64,000 nucleotides of DNA from Phosphoribacter sp037045055 (GTDB lineage Bacteria; Actinomycetota; Actinomycetes; Actinomycetales; Dermatophilaceae), in the NCBI GenBank assembly GCA_037045055.1, contig JBAOHJ010000001.1, positions 682,001 through 746,000 of the forward strand, given 5' to 3'. The notes under the pieces were generated by a model, which saw nothing but the letters and a program-made list of their open reading frames with translations, was not told where the DNA came from and searched no databases. Position 1 is the first letter of the stretch. Each line of letters opens with the position of its first letter. This document shows, one piece after another, positions 10,723 through 25,173 of this stretch. Made by a program: the position numbers and the translations under genes.

Positions 10723-11537
10723 TCGCTCGCCTCCGTTTCCCCGATCTGGGCCTGGACCTGCGACCAGGCCAGCCGACCGTCCTGCCGGGTCGACCCCCAG
10801 ACTAGATACTCCCGGTTGCCCGCGGCACCGGACATCGGGCTGGGCGCGATCCCGAGGACCCCGATCCCCTCGTCGGCGAGGGCGCGGCATACCCTCCGCA
10901 CGGCGTCCCGACGGGAGGCGGCCGACCGCACCACCCCGCCCTTGCCGACCCTGCCCCGACCCACCTCGAACTGCGGCTTGACCAGCACCACGAGGTCGCC
11001 GTCGTCCTCGAGCAGCCGCGCCAGATGCCCGGCCACCAGGGTCACCGAGATGAAGCTCAGGTCGACCACGACCAGGTCGAACCGGCCGAGGACGGCAGGG
11101 TCGGTTCCCCGGATGTCGCGGCCGGCCAGGTCGGTGACCCGGGGGTCGGCGTGCAGGATCGGAGCGAGCTGACCCCGACCGACGTCGAGGGCGATCACGT
11201 GCTCGGCCCCGGCCAGCAGCAGGACCTGGGTGAACCCCCCGGTGCTGGCGCCGACGTCCAGGCAGCGTCGCCCGGCGACCGGGATGGCGAACCGGGCGAC
11301 GGCGGCGGACAGCTTGGCCGCGCCGCGTCCGACCCATCCCTGCGGCGTGACCGTCAGGCCCAGCTCGACGTCCTCGGCGACCAGGGCACCGGCCTTGGCC
11401 GCCGGGCCGCCGTCGACGCGCACGAGGCCGGCGTCGATGAGCTCACGGGCGTGGCCGCGGCTGCGGGCCAGCCCACGGCGGACCAGCGCGACGTCCAGCC
11501 GCCGCCGGCCCGCCGGCTCCGCTGGCGCCCCGCTCAC
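10719..11537 (-). CDS. tlyA: TlyA family rRNA 2'-O-methyltransferase (hemolysin A family)
   Basis: TlyA methylates the 2'-O of specific nucleotides in 16S and/or 23S rRNA; in mycobacteria this determines capreomycin sensitivity. The 272-aa protein has an N-terminal S4 RNA-binding domain (RRRLDVALVRRGLARSRGHA, about 11-70). An FtsJ-like SAM domain follows, with CLDVGASTGGFTQVLLLAGA (about 91-110), VVVDLSFISVT and LVKPQFEVGR. It overlaps the upstream 70-aa gene and the downstream NAD kinase by 4 nt each. The GTG start at 11537 is fixed by that overlap. Confidence 0.95.
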   Translation of the reverse strand: MSGAPAEPAGRRRLDVALVRRGLARSRGHARELIDAGLVRVDGGPAAKAGALVAEDVELGLTVTPQGWVGRGAAKLSAAVARFAIPVAGRRCLDVGASTGGFTQVLLLAGAEHVIALDVGRGQLAPILHADPRVTDLAGRDIRGTDPAVLGRFDLVVVDLSFISVTLVAGHLARLLEDDGDLVVLVKPQFEVGRGRVGKGGVVRSAASRRDAVRRVCRALADEGIGVLGIAPSPMSGAAGNREYLVWGSTRQDGRLAWSQVQAQIGETEASE

Positions 11538-11746
11538 CCGGCGTCGAGGTCACCGAGTCGCTCGGCGAGGGCGTGCTGCATCCGGTCTGCCGCCTCGACC
11601 TGGTCGTCGAGGGAGCCGTCCATGGCCGCCGCGAGCTGCGCGACGGCGCCGTCGACGGCGCCGTCGCCGGTCGCCGGCGGGGTCGGGGCGGGGGCCGGGA
11701 ACAGCGTTTCGCCGGTCTGGGGTGCGGGCCCGAGATGATCGGTCAC
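11534..11746 (-). CDS. Small conserved-position protein, 70 aa
   Basis: Function unknown. It begins TDHLGPAPQTGETLFPAPAP after a GTG start. A Pro/Ala-rich linker leads into a short helical segment (AVAQLAAAMDGSLDDQVEAA, then RMQHALAERLGDLDAG). It overlaps the genes on both sides by 4 nt, which argues strongly for a translated gene. A similarly small ORF sits between the HAD phosphatase and tlyA in mycobacteria (the Rv1693 position), so the slot is conserved even though I cannot claim sequence homology. Confidence 0.65.
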   Translation of the reverse strand: MTDHLGPAPQTGETLFPAPAPTPPATGDGAVDGAVAQLAAAMDGSLDDQVEAADRMQHALAERLGDLDAG

Positions 11747-12579
11747 GACGCGGGTGAGGCCTTGCGTGGCGTCGCCGTCGGGGCCGCCGTGCCCTTGGCC
11801 GCGGATCGCTTGACCGCGGCGCGCTTGGCCGGGACCGCGGTGCGCTTGGCCGTGGTGGCCTTGGCCGTGGTGGCCTTGGCCGTGGTGCGCTTGGCCGGGC
11901 GAGCCGTGGCCGCGGTGGCGTTCGCGGTCGCGGCGCGTGCCGACCCGGCCTTGCGCGCGGGCACGCGCTTGGCCGTCGCCGTCGTGGGGGGCGCGGCCGG
12001 TGCGCTCGTCGACGGGGCCCGCGTCGCGGCGGCCTTCTTCGCCGGCGCCTTCGCTGCGGTCTTGGCCGGGGCAGCCTTCGCGGCGGGCGTCCTCGCGGCC
12101 TTCTTCGCCGGGCGGCCGGTGCGTGCACCCGGCAGGTGGCCGCGCAGGGAGTCCACGTCGGCTCCTAGGGCCCCGACGGCCGAGCGCAGGTTGTCCAGCT
12201 CGTTGTGCCGCACCACGTTGCCGGCTTCGACGAACTCGTGGATCTCGGTGCGGACGATCTTGGCCAGCGACTCCGCGTCGTGCCCCAGCGCCGAGAGCCC
12301 GGACTTGAGGTTGTCGGTCTCGTTGTGACGGACGGTGCGACCCGCGTCGAGGAACTCGTGGATCTCCTGACGGATCAGGGCGACGAGCTTCTCACGGTTT
12401 TCCTTGGCCGCGGAGAGCAACTCGTCGGCCGTGTGGTGGACCTGAGAGTCGTCGTTGGTGGCGCCGAGACCGGCCAGGGACCTGAGGTTGTTCACCGCCT
12501 CGATCGCCCGGCTCAGGGTGGTCTCTCCGAGCCCGGTGGCCAGCTGGACGTACCCGCGGATGGCATCGTCGATCGCCAT
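11743..12579 (-). CDS. Alanine/lysine-rich histone-like protein with tandem 40-residue helical repeats
   Basis: No exact family recognised. The 278-aa protein has three parts. Residues 1-60 are helical (IDDAIRGYVQLATGLGETTL). Two 40-residue repeats follow at about 64-105 and 104-145, each with EIHEF, AG, VRHNE, DNL and ALG in the same places. A basic, disordered tail (about 150-278) of AK, AP, TT and KR units resembles histone H1-like and HBHA-type C-termini. The tail suggests binding to DNA or another polyanion and the repeats suggest coiled-coil or phasin-like assembly; both are inference. The ATG at 12579 follows a strong GAGGAGGG. The stop overlaps the 70-aa gene by 4 nt. Confidence 0.8.
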   Translation of the reverse strand: MAIDDAIRGYVQLATGLGETTLSRAIEAVNNLRSLAGLGATNDDSQVHHTADELLSAAKENREKLVALIRQEIHEFLDAGRTVRHNETDNLKSGLSALGHDAESLAKIVRTEIHEFVEAGNVVRHNELDNLRSAVGALGADVDSLRGHLPGARTGRPAKKAARTPAAKAAPAKTAAKAPAKKAAATRAPSTSAPAAPPTTATAKRVPARKAGSARAATANATAATARPAKRTTAKATTAKATTAKRTAVPAKRAAVKRSAAKGTAAPTATPRKASPAS

Positions 12580-12613
12580 GGCTAAACCCTCCTCGTGTGT
12601 CGTTCCTCCAACG

Positions 12614-13663
12614 CTACTGCGGTGGCTGCACGGGCGCATGGTCGGCCAGGACCCGGGTGAGTGTGACAGCGACCTCACCGGCGACTGCCGGACCGGGGTC
12701 ACCGTCGCGCAGGTGCATGACCAGCATGGCGCCGGCGCGCACGATGCCCCGGGCATGGGTCAGCGGATCTCGTTGCGGCCCTACGGCCTGCACCGACAGC
12801 TGCCCGCCGACGCGGCATACCCGCACGCCCTCGGCGGCCCACCCTGGTCCCTCCGGTCGCACGGCATACGGCTCGTGCACCTCGCGAAGGTCCAGCAGGG
12901 TGTAGGTGGGCGAGGCGGTGCTGGCCGCCAGCTCGACCAGGCCGTCGACGCCGGTCAGCACCCAGGCCGAGTCCATGCCGGCCGCGCGGGCCCCGACGAT
13001 GTCGGTGTCCAGTCGGTCGCCGATCGCCAGCGTGGTCGCGGCACGGGTGCCAAGGACGTCTGCGGCCAGTTCGTAGAGCGGTGGGAAGGGTTTGCCCACG
13101 ACGCGCGGCGTCACCCCGGTGGCGGTGGCGACGGCGGCGACCAGAGTCCCGTTGCCGGGGGCGATCCCCCGCTCGGTGGGCAGCGTGCGGTCGGTGTTCG
13201 TCGCGACCCAGGCGGCGCCCCCGGCGACGGCGAACGCGGCCTCGGCGAGGTCCGCGGCACAGACCTGCGGACCGTAGCCCTGCAGGACGGCGCGTATGCC
13301 GGGCCCGGCCACGGTCTGCGGGGTCAGGCCGTGGGCCAGCAGTGCCTCGGCCACCCCGGGGCCTCCGATCGCGAGCACCGCTGAGGCGCCGGGGAGCTCG
13401 CCGGCCAGCAGCCGGGCGCCGGCGTGGGAGCTGGTCACCACCTCGCCGGGGTCGACTCGCAGCCCGAGGCCGACGAGCTGGGCGGCCACGGCTGCCGCCG
13501 TGCGCGAGGCGTTGTTGGTGGCGTAGGCGACGGGCAGTCGCGCCCGGGCGCGCGACAGCGCCTCGACCGCATGCGGCACCGGCCGGGCGCCTCGGTAGAC
13601 GACCCCGTCCAGGTCGCAGACGATCCCGCCATAGCGGGTCAGGACGGCGTCGGCCCGGGTCAT
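12614..13663 (-). CDS. HAD-IIA family hydrolase (sugar or nucleotide phosphatase)
   Basis: Predicted phosphatase of the NagD/PGP branch of the HAD superfamily. The 349-aa protein has the nucleophile motif IVCDLDGVVYRG (about 14-25), the type IIA marker YATNNASRTA, and the Asp motif AIGDRLDTDIVGARAAGM (about 225). An extra 70 or so C-terminal residues form a small alpha/beta segment without recognised function. The start (ATG 13663) overlaps the TPR gene stop by 4 nt. The pairing with the TPR protein upstream and tlyA downstream is conserved in mycobacteria (Rv1691-Rv1694 order). The substrate is unknown. Confidence 0.9.
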   Translation of the reverse strand: MTRADAVLTRYGGIVCDLDGVVYRGARPVPHAVEALSRARARLPVAYATNNASRTAAAVAAQLVGLGLRVDPGEVVTSSHAGARLLAGELPGASAVLAIGGPGVAEALLAHGLTPQTVAGPGIRAVLQGYGPQVCAADLAEAAFAVAGGAAWVATNTDRTLPTERGIAPGNGTLVAAVATATGVTPRVVGKPFPPLYELAADVLGTRAATTLAIGDRLDTDIVGARAAGMDSAWVLTGVDGLVELAASTASPTYTLLDLREVHEPYAVRPEGPGWAAEGVRVCRVGGQLSVQAVGPQRDPLTHARGIVRAGAMLVMHLRDGDPGPAVAGEVAVTLTRVLADHAPVQPPQ

Positions 13664-15228
13664 CGACGCCCCTCGTCCGGCTCCTGGCCCTCGTACAGCT
13701 GGCCCTCGTCCGGCTCCTGGCCCTCGTACGGCTGGCCATCGTCCGGCTCCTGGCCCGACTGCCCGGGGTCGGGCCGGGGCGCCGACGACGGCTCGGTCGG
13801 ATCGTCGTCGAGCAGGTCCAGATAGGCGACGCCGTCGAGCTGTTCGACCCGCTCGGGCGCATCCGTCGTGAGGTCCGGGTCCGCGGCGGCCGCACCGGCG
13901 AACCACTCCCTGGCCTCGTCGCGCTCCCCCAGCGCGAGCAGCGCCTCTGCGTAGGCGTAGCGCAGTCGAGCCACCCAGGGCCGACTGGCCTTGGTGGTGA
14001 GCTGGGGGATGCGTAACGCCACCCGGGCAGCCTCCGGCTGGCCCAGGTCGCGGCGGATCCCCGAGACGACGATGGCCAACTCCACTCGCTCATCGATCGG
14101 GAGTGTGGCCGCCTCGGGCGAGGTCGCCAGCTCGAGGGCATGCGTCGGGCGGCCGAGGGCGCGCTCGCAGTCGACGATGAGAGGCAGCAGGTGCGCCGAT
14201 CCGGAGAGCCGGCGCGAGGTCCGGAACTCGGCCAGCGCCCTGGCGAAGTCGCCCTGACGGTAGGCCACGACACCGAGTGCCTCGCGGGCTGCCGGCACTC
14301 GACCGGCCCGGCGCACCGCGGTCTCGGCGTGCGCCAAGGCGGCGGTCGGGTCCTCGTCGAGCAGTCTCGCCGCCATGACGAGGTGCTGGGCCACCCCGGC
14401 CGCGTTCTCCTTGCTCAGCGTGCGCAGCTGGGTGGTGACGGAACGATCCAACTCACGGCCGGTGACCTCCGAGGCGATGGCCGGCTCGGGAAGCCGTGCC
14501 TTGCTCGGCACCAAGCGGGCGCCACCGCCCGCTCGCGCCTCGCGCGGCGACGTGTCGTGCTGGTGAGCCCGGCCGTCCCGAGGGGCCCGACCAATGCCGT
14601 CCGGTCCGCCACGACCGGGGCCGCGTCGGGTGCTGCTCGCGCTTCCTGCCCGCCGGTCCGCAGCGCGTCCCGGTCCGCCGAACCCACGCATGCCGCTCGT
14701 GCGCCCCTCTCGCGGTGCGCTCGTCGAACCTGCGGGGGGCTGACCCGCAGCGGGCGACGACGTCGAGCCGGGCACCCGCGACCTTGCCGGGCGCCCGGCG
14801 CCGGTCCCGCGGACCGGGCTGCGGCCGTCGCCTCGGCCGTTGCCTCGGCCGTCGCCTCGGCCGCCGGCCTCGGCCCGAGAGTCGCCACGCTCGGGTCGCC
14901 GTGCGGCCGACCCACCGCGGTGGCCGGAGACCTCGCTCCGCTCGCCTGCCACCGCACCATCCGTGCGACCGACGCCGCGTCTGCTGGCGTTCGGTGCCCC
15001 ACCTGCGGCCGGTCCACCGGCACCGTTGACGTCGCGGGCGCGCGTCCCACCTCGCGAGCCCGACCCTCGCGAGCCCGACCCTTGCGAGCCCGACCCCCCG
15101 CGGGCGCGTGACTGGCCGCCCGTGCTGCCCGCACCTGCAGTCACGACACCTCCCTGACCCATACCGAGCGGGTCGAGCCCGTCCGGGCGCCCACTCGATT
15201 CGCCCGGACTCGCCGGACGCACCTTCAT
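13660..15228 (-). CDS. Tetratricopeptide repeat protein with long disordered N-terminus
   Basis: Role unknown. The C-terminal half contains TPR-like helical hairpins, for example EDPTAALAHAETAVRRAG, REALGVVAYRQGDFARALAE and YAEALLALGERDEAREWFAG. The first 240 or so residues are Gly, Ser, Arg and Pro rich and probably disordered. The last 35 residues repeat an 11-residue unit (GQEPDEGQLYE), encoded by 33-bp repeats at 13671-13755. I place the start at the ATG at 15228 (MKVRPAS); no ribosome binding site decides it, and TTG at 15327 or ATGs further in are possible. The gene is the first of the downstream coupled run and follows the rRNA operon terminator. Confidence 0.72.
   Translation of the reverse strand: MKVRPASPGESSGRPDGLDPLGMGQGGVVTAGAGSTGGQSRARGGSGSQGSGSRGSGSRGGTRARDVNGAGGPAAGGAPNASRRGVGRTDGAVAGERSEVSGHRGGSAARRPERGDSRAEAGGRGDGRGNGRGDGRSPVRGTGAGRPARSRVPGSTSSPAAGQPPAGSTSAPREGRTSGMRGFGGPGRAADRRAGSASSTRRGPGRGGPDGIGRAPRDGRAHQHDTSPREARAGGGARLVPSKARLPEPAIASEVTGRELDRSVTTQLRTLSKENAAGVAQHLVMAARLLDEDPTAALAHAETAVRRAGRVPAAREALGVVAYRQGDFARALAEFRTSRRLSGSAHLLPLIVDCERALGRPTHALELATSPEAATLPIDERVELAIVVSGIRRDLGQPEAARVALRIPQLTTKASRPWVARLRYAYAEALLALGERDEAREWFAGAAAADPDLTTDAPERVEQLDGVAYLDLLDDDPTEPSSAPRPDPGQSGQEPDDGQPYEGQEPDEGQLYEGQEPDEGRR
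13671..13755 (-). repeat. 33-bp tandem repeat in the 3' end of the TPR gene
   Basis: Two full units (13671-13703, 13704-13736) and a partial third (13737-13755), differing at single bases. In frame they encode 11-residue acidic units. This kind of tract often varies in copy number between strains. Confidence 0.8.
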
Positions 15229-15350
15229 GCGCTGACTCGCCGGGCTTCCGCCGACGTCCCCGACTCCCGGCTCGACCCCTCGGTGGCATTGCCCGGGCGC
15301 CCAATGTCCTGCCGACCGCCGAGACAACCTCAGGCACGAACCACTCCAAC

Positions 15351-15392
15351 GGCCAGGGCCCCGCCTCGGATCGCTCCGGCGGGGCCCTGGCC
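15351..15392 (-). terminator. rRNA operon terminator
   Basis: Perfect 15-bp inverted repeat (GGCCAGGGCCCCGCC at 15351-15365 with its complement at 15378-15392) about 8 nt after the 5S gene. It has no U-run, as is common for actinobacterial terminators. Confidence 0.8.
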
Positions 15393-15399
15393 CAATGGT

Positions 15400-15516
15400 T
15401 GTCCGGCTGCGTCCTACTCTCCCACACCGTCACCAGTGCAGTACCATCGGCGCTGAAGGGCTTAGCTTCCGGGTTCGGAATGGAGCCGGGCGTTTCCCCT
15501 TCGCTATGACAGCCGA
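15400..15516 (-). rRNA. rrf: 5S ribosomal RNA
   Basis: The minus strand shows the conserved core GAAACGCCCGG, CCATTCCGAACCCGGAAGCT and GGTGTGGGAGAGTAGG. The ends were set by pairing CGGCTG near 15513 with CAGCCG near 15405; they could be off by a few nt. It is the last gene of the operon. Confidence 0.93.
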
Positions 15517-15555
15517 AACTCTATGGAGATATCAGTCGTCCCGACCGTACCTCGG

Positions 15556-15574
15556 GAACCACACAGTGGACGCG
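15556..15574 (-). repeat. 3' arm of the 23S processing stem
   Basis: This 19-nt arm in the 23S-5S spacer complements 18706-18724 in the 16S-23S spacer at 18 of 19 positions, the remaining pair being a G-U wobble. The two sequences flank 23S and would form the helix normally cut by RNase III. Confidence 0.8.
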
Positions 15575-15589
15575 TAGCTTCTTTGTAGT

Positions 15590-20550
<4,961 letters not shown>

Positions 20551-20850
20551 GTTGTGGCCCGCCGGGCTAGCCCGGCGGAATCCGTTACCCACGAAGGGTT
20601 GTTTCGCTGACTGAGCAAGAACAACTAGCTGTTGTTCGTTGTCAACCAAAGGATTTTCGTGACGTCGGCCGAGCCAGTCGGAAGACCGGCCCGAGTCGAT
20701 GTCGACGAGGTTATTGGCATCGATTTTTGGCACGCTGTTGAGTTCTCAAGGTTCGAGCGCGCACCGCCACACGGTCCTAGAACCGGTTTTGGGGCAACCC
20801 TTCAAGTTTACTCGCGCCCCTCTTGGGCGTCAAATCCGCTTCGGCCGCCT
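20551..20850 (-). promoter_or_regulatory. rRNA operon leader and probable promoter region
   Basis: On the minus strand the leader has the actinobacterial antitermination-type element TTGAGAACTCAACAGCGTGC (about 20749-20730). It also has a perfect 20-bp palindrome with a CTAG centre just before 16S (20559-20578). Upstream, TTGAAG (near 20800) could be a -35, but the matching -10 (TCTAGG or TAGGAC) is poor, so I do not fix the promoter. The rest of the gap to the tyrS terminator (20850-21057) shows nothing I recognise. Confidence 0.5.
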
Positions 20851-21057
20851 CACTGTGGGGCGTCCAGGGAGCGTTGAGCGCGCTTGGCTGCGACGCGAGC
20901 GGTACCACTGTAGCAGGCCATTCGAGCCGTCTCGGCAAGCCCCAGGGTCGCCGTCGCCTGGCGGCCGGCAACCCCAGAATCGCCGTCGCCGCGCGGCCGG
21001 TCCGGCAACGAGGGCATCGCCGCGCGCTCGTCACAGCTCGGACACCGCCGCCTCCCC

Positions 21058-21077
21058 CACCCGCACCTGTGCGGGTG
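21058..21077 (-). terminator. tyrS terminator hairpin
   Basis: CACCCGCA and TGCGGGTG form a perfect 8-bp stem with a 4-nt loop, 9 nt past the tyrS stop and before the rRNA promoter. There is no U-run. Confidence 0.6.
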
Positions 21078-21086
21078 CACGGCCGC

Positions 21087-22346
21087 TCAGCCGCGTCGCG
21101 CCGCGGCCTGCGCCTTGCGCCCCCGGCGCAGCAACGCCACGGCCCCGTGGAGGAAGTCCGACTCGGTGAGGGTCGCCTCCGGGTCGGCCACCTTGACGTT
21201 GTTCACCGACACCCCGCCGTCGCCGACGAGCCGTCGAGCCGCGTTGCGCGAGTCGGCCAGGCCGGTCGCCACGAGGGCCTCGATGATGCTCGACCCCGCC
21301 GCCACCGCCCCGCCGGGCAGCTCGGCGGTCGCGTCGGCCAGGGTCGCCGGGTCCAGGGCCCGCAGGTCGCCCCTGCCGAAGATGGCCTCCGAGGCGGCCT
21401 GCACCGCGGCGCTCACCGGCGCCCCGTGCACCAGGGTCGTCACGTCGGCGGCCAGGGCGCGTTGCGCGGCACGCCGGTGCGGGGCCTGCGCCACCTGCTG
21501 CTCCAGCTCCTGCACCTGCGCTGGCGTGCGGTCGGTGAGCACCTTGACCAGGGTGGTCACCGAGGCGTCCTCGACGTTGAGGAAGTACTGGTAGAACGCG
21601 TACGGGCTGGTCATGTCGGCCGACAGCCAGATGGCGTTGCCCTCGGACTTGCCGTACTTCGCGCCCGAGGAGTCCACGAGCAGTGGCGTCGTCCACGCGT
21701 GTGCCGTGCGGCCCAGCACCCGGTGGATGAGGTCGACGCCGGCGGTGAGATTGCCCCACTGGTCCGACCCGCCGGTCTGCAGGACGCAGTCGTACTCGGT
21801 GTACAGGTGCAGGAAGTCCAGCGCCTGCAACAGCTGGTAGCTGAACTCCGTGTAGGTGATGCCCTCCTGGCTCTGCAGCCTAGCGGCGATCGCCTCCTTG
21901 CGGATCATCTGGTTGACCCGGAAGTGCTTGCCGACGTCGCGCAGGAAGTCCAGCGCGGACAGCGACTCGGTCCAGTCGAGGTTGTTGACCATCCGGGCGG
22001 GGTTGGGGCCGTCGAAGTCGAGGAACGGGCGCACCAGCCGCTGGATCCGGTCGACGTTCGCCGCGGCCTCCGCCTTGGACTTCAGGGCTCGTTCGGCGCT
22101 CGGTCGGGGGTCGCCGATGAGGCCGGTGGAGCCGCCGACGAGGAAGATCACCCGGTGCCCGGCCAACTGCAGCTTGCGCAGCAGGACGAGCTGGACGAAG
22201 TTGCCGAAGTGCAGCGACGGTGCGGACGGGTCGAAGCCGCAGTACGCCGTGATGGGTCCGGCCGCGAGCGCCTGGCGCAGCGCGGGCTCGTCGGTGGTCT
22301 GCGCCACCAGCCCCCGCCACTTCAGTTCGTCGAACAGGTCGCTCAC
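21087..22346 (-). CDS. tyrS: Tyrosyl-tRNA synthetase
   Basis: Charges tRNA-Tyr. It has 419 aa and class I architecture. The HIGH-equivalent is CGFDPSAPSLHFGN (about 36-49), the tRNA/tyrosine pocket includes LQTGGSDQWGN, and the KMSKS-equivalent is KYGKSEGN (about 235). A C-terminal S4 RNA-binding domain follows (SRNAARRLVGDGGVSVN). The GTG at 22346 begins SDLFDELKWRGLVAQ and follows AAGGAG. It lies directly downstream of the glycosylase/oxidoreductase genes and upstream of rRNA, the order seen in many actinobacteria. Confidence 0.97.
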   Translation of the reverse strand: MSDLFDELKWRGLVAQTTDEPALRQALAAGPITAYCGFDPSAPSLHFGNFVQLVLLRKLQLAGHRVIFLVGGSTGLIGDPRPSAERALKSKAEAAANVDRIQRLVRPFLDFDGPNPARMVNNLDWTESLSALDFLRDVGKHFRVNQMIRKEAIAARLQSQEGITYTEFSYQLLQALDFLHLYTEYDCVLQTGGSDQWGNLTAGVDLIHRVLGRTAHAWTTPLLVDSSGAKYGKSEGNAIWLSADMTSPYAFYQYFLNVEDASVTTLVKVLTDRTPAQVQELEQQVAQAPHRRAAQRALAADVTTLVHGAPVSAAVQAASEAIFGRGDLRALDPATLADATAELPGGAVAAGSSIIEALVATGLADSRNAARRLVGDGGVSVNNVKVADPEATLTESDFLHGAVALLRRGRKAQAAARRG

Positions 22347-22449
22347 GGCGGGCTGCTCCTTCCGGTCGACGGGCCGGGCGCCCGCCGCGGGGACCAGCCT
22401 GCCGTATGCCGCCCGGTCGGCGCGAAGCGGTATCGGGACCGCCCCCGGC

Positions 22450-22932
22450 TCAGGGGTGCCCGACCGCCGTCGGGGTGAGCACGAGGACCGGCAGCTCGCG
22501 ACGGGTGCGCGCGGCATACCGGGCGAAGTTGGGGTAGACGGCCAGCAGGTCCTGCCAGCGGGCCTCGCGCTCGGCGCCGCGGGCCTCGCGGGCCGTCACC
22601 GGCGTCTCGATGCCACGCACCCGCACCACGCCTCCCCCGGCCGCGCGGAGGTTGAGCACCCACGCCGGGACGGTCTCGGTGCCCCAGTTGGTGCCGACGA
22701 CGACCCAGCCGCCGGCGTGCGGCACGCCCAGCAGCGGCACCGAACGCGGCGCGCCGCTGCGCCGGCCCACCACGGTGAGGGTCAGGCTGGGTAGCCCGGT
22801 GGCGGACAGCAGGGCGAAGCGCCCGTGGGTGGCTCGGTCCACGGCCCGGTCGGTGGCCACGATGACCGGCGCCAGTCTGGACAGCCACGGGCGGGCCCCC
22901 AACCAGAGCGCGGCCCTGCGCAACGGACTCAC
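22450..22932 (-). CDS. Deazaflavin (F420)-dependent nitroreductase family oxidoreductase
   Basis: Small split-barrel protein of 160 aa in the Ddn/DUF385 family, which uses cofactor F420 for reductions in actinobacteria. Family features are LTVVGRRSGAPRSVPLLGV, the VVGTNWGTETVPAWVLNLRA stretch that shapes the cofactor and substrate pocket, and the C-terminal YPNFARYAARTRRELPVLVL. The GTG start (22932) gives SPLRRAALWLGARPWL. The natural substrate cannot be inferred. It sits between the DNA glycosylase gene and tyrS on the same strand with gaps of about 100 nt on each side. Confidence 0.85.
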   Translation of the reverse strand: MSPLRRAALWLGARPWLSRLAPVIVATDRAVDRATHGRFALLSATGLPSLTLTVVGRRSGAPRSVPLLGVPHAGGWVVVGTNWGTETVPAWVLNLRAAGGGVVRVRGIETPVTAREARGAEREARWQDLLAVYPNFARYAARTRRELPVLVLTPTAVGHP

Positions 22933-23053
22933 GACACCCACGCTACGGCCGTCTGCAGGCCGCAGGCCCGACCCGCGTCGTCGGCGCCGCAACGACCGGG
23001 GCGGCCGCCCGACGGTTGCCCTGCCGCCGGCGGCGCCGGTCGCACCTGAGGGG

Positions 23054-23662
23054 TCAGCGGCGGCGGGTGACGCCCGGACGGTAGGCCGACACCGACGCCT
23101 CGCCCTCGATCCAGAACCGCCACGGGTATGCCGCGCCGTCACCCCCCGGACCGCTCACCCCCACCCGGGGACCGCGGCATACCCGACCCACCGGCGCCGT
23201 CGGCGGCTGCACGTGCACCGGGCCGGCCGGGTCGGTCACGTCGACGCCGTTGTGCTCCCCGACGATGCCCAGGGCGACGGTCAGCCGGGCCGGGCCACGG
23301 GCCAGGTCGCGGTCCGGCCCGCTCGCTCGGCGGGTCCGCGCCGTCGCGACCCCCTCGACCACCTCGCCGGCGCGCAGCAGGACCGCCGACGCCGTGCCGT
23401 CCGGGCCGCAGACCAGGTTGGCGCACCAGTGCATGCCGTAGGTGAAGTAGACGTAGAGGCGCCCTGGCGGTCCGAACATCACCGTCGTCCGCGGGGTGCG
23501 ACCGCGGAAGGCGTGCGAGCCCGGGTCGCCGACACCGGCATACGCCTCGACTTCGGTCAGGCGCACCGTCACCCCGCCGTGGCGGACCCTCGCCCCGAGC
23601 AGCTGCGGCGCGACATCGAGCACCGGGCGGTCGAAGAACCCGGGGAGGATCCGGCCGGTCAC
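23054..23662 (-). CDS. DNA-3-methyladenine glycosylase (AAG/MPG family)
   Basis: Base-excision repair enzyme that removes alkylated or deaminated purines. The 202-aa protein has the AAG signature RLTEVEAYAGVGDPGSHAF with the catalytic Glu, then VMFGPPGRLYVYFTYGMHWC and the Asn-Leu-Val substrate-site strand. The GTG at 23662 lies just after the argH stop; a GTG at 23689 would overlap argH by 23 nt. The same gene (mpg) sits upstream of tyrS in mycobacteria. Confidence 0.92.
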   Translation of the reverse strand: MTGRILPGFFDRPVLDVAPQLLGARVRHGGVTVRLTEVEAYAGVGDPGSHAFRGRTPRTTVMFGPPGRLYVYFTYGMHWCANLVCGPDGTASAVLLRAGEVVEGVATARTRRASGPDRDLARGPARLTVALGIVGEHNGVDVTDPAGPVHVQPPTAPVGRVCRGPRVGVSGPGGDGAAYPWRFWIEGEASVSAYRPGVTRRR

Positions 23663-23666
23663 GGGG

Positions 23667-25163
<1,497 letters not shown>

Positions 25164-25173
25164 CTGAGTCCCC

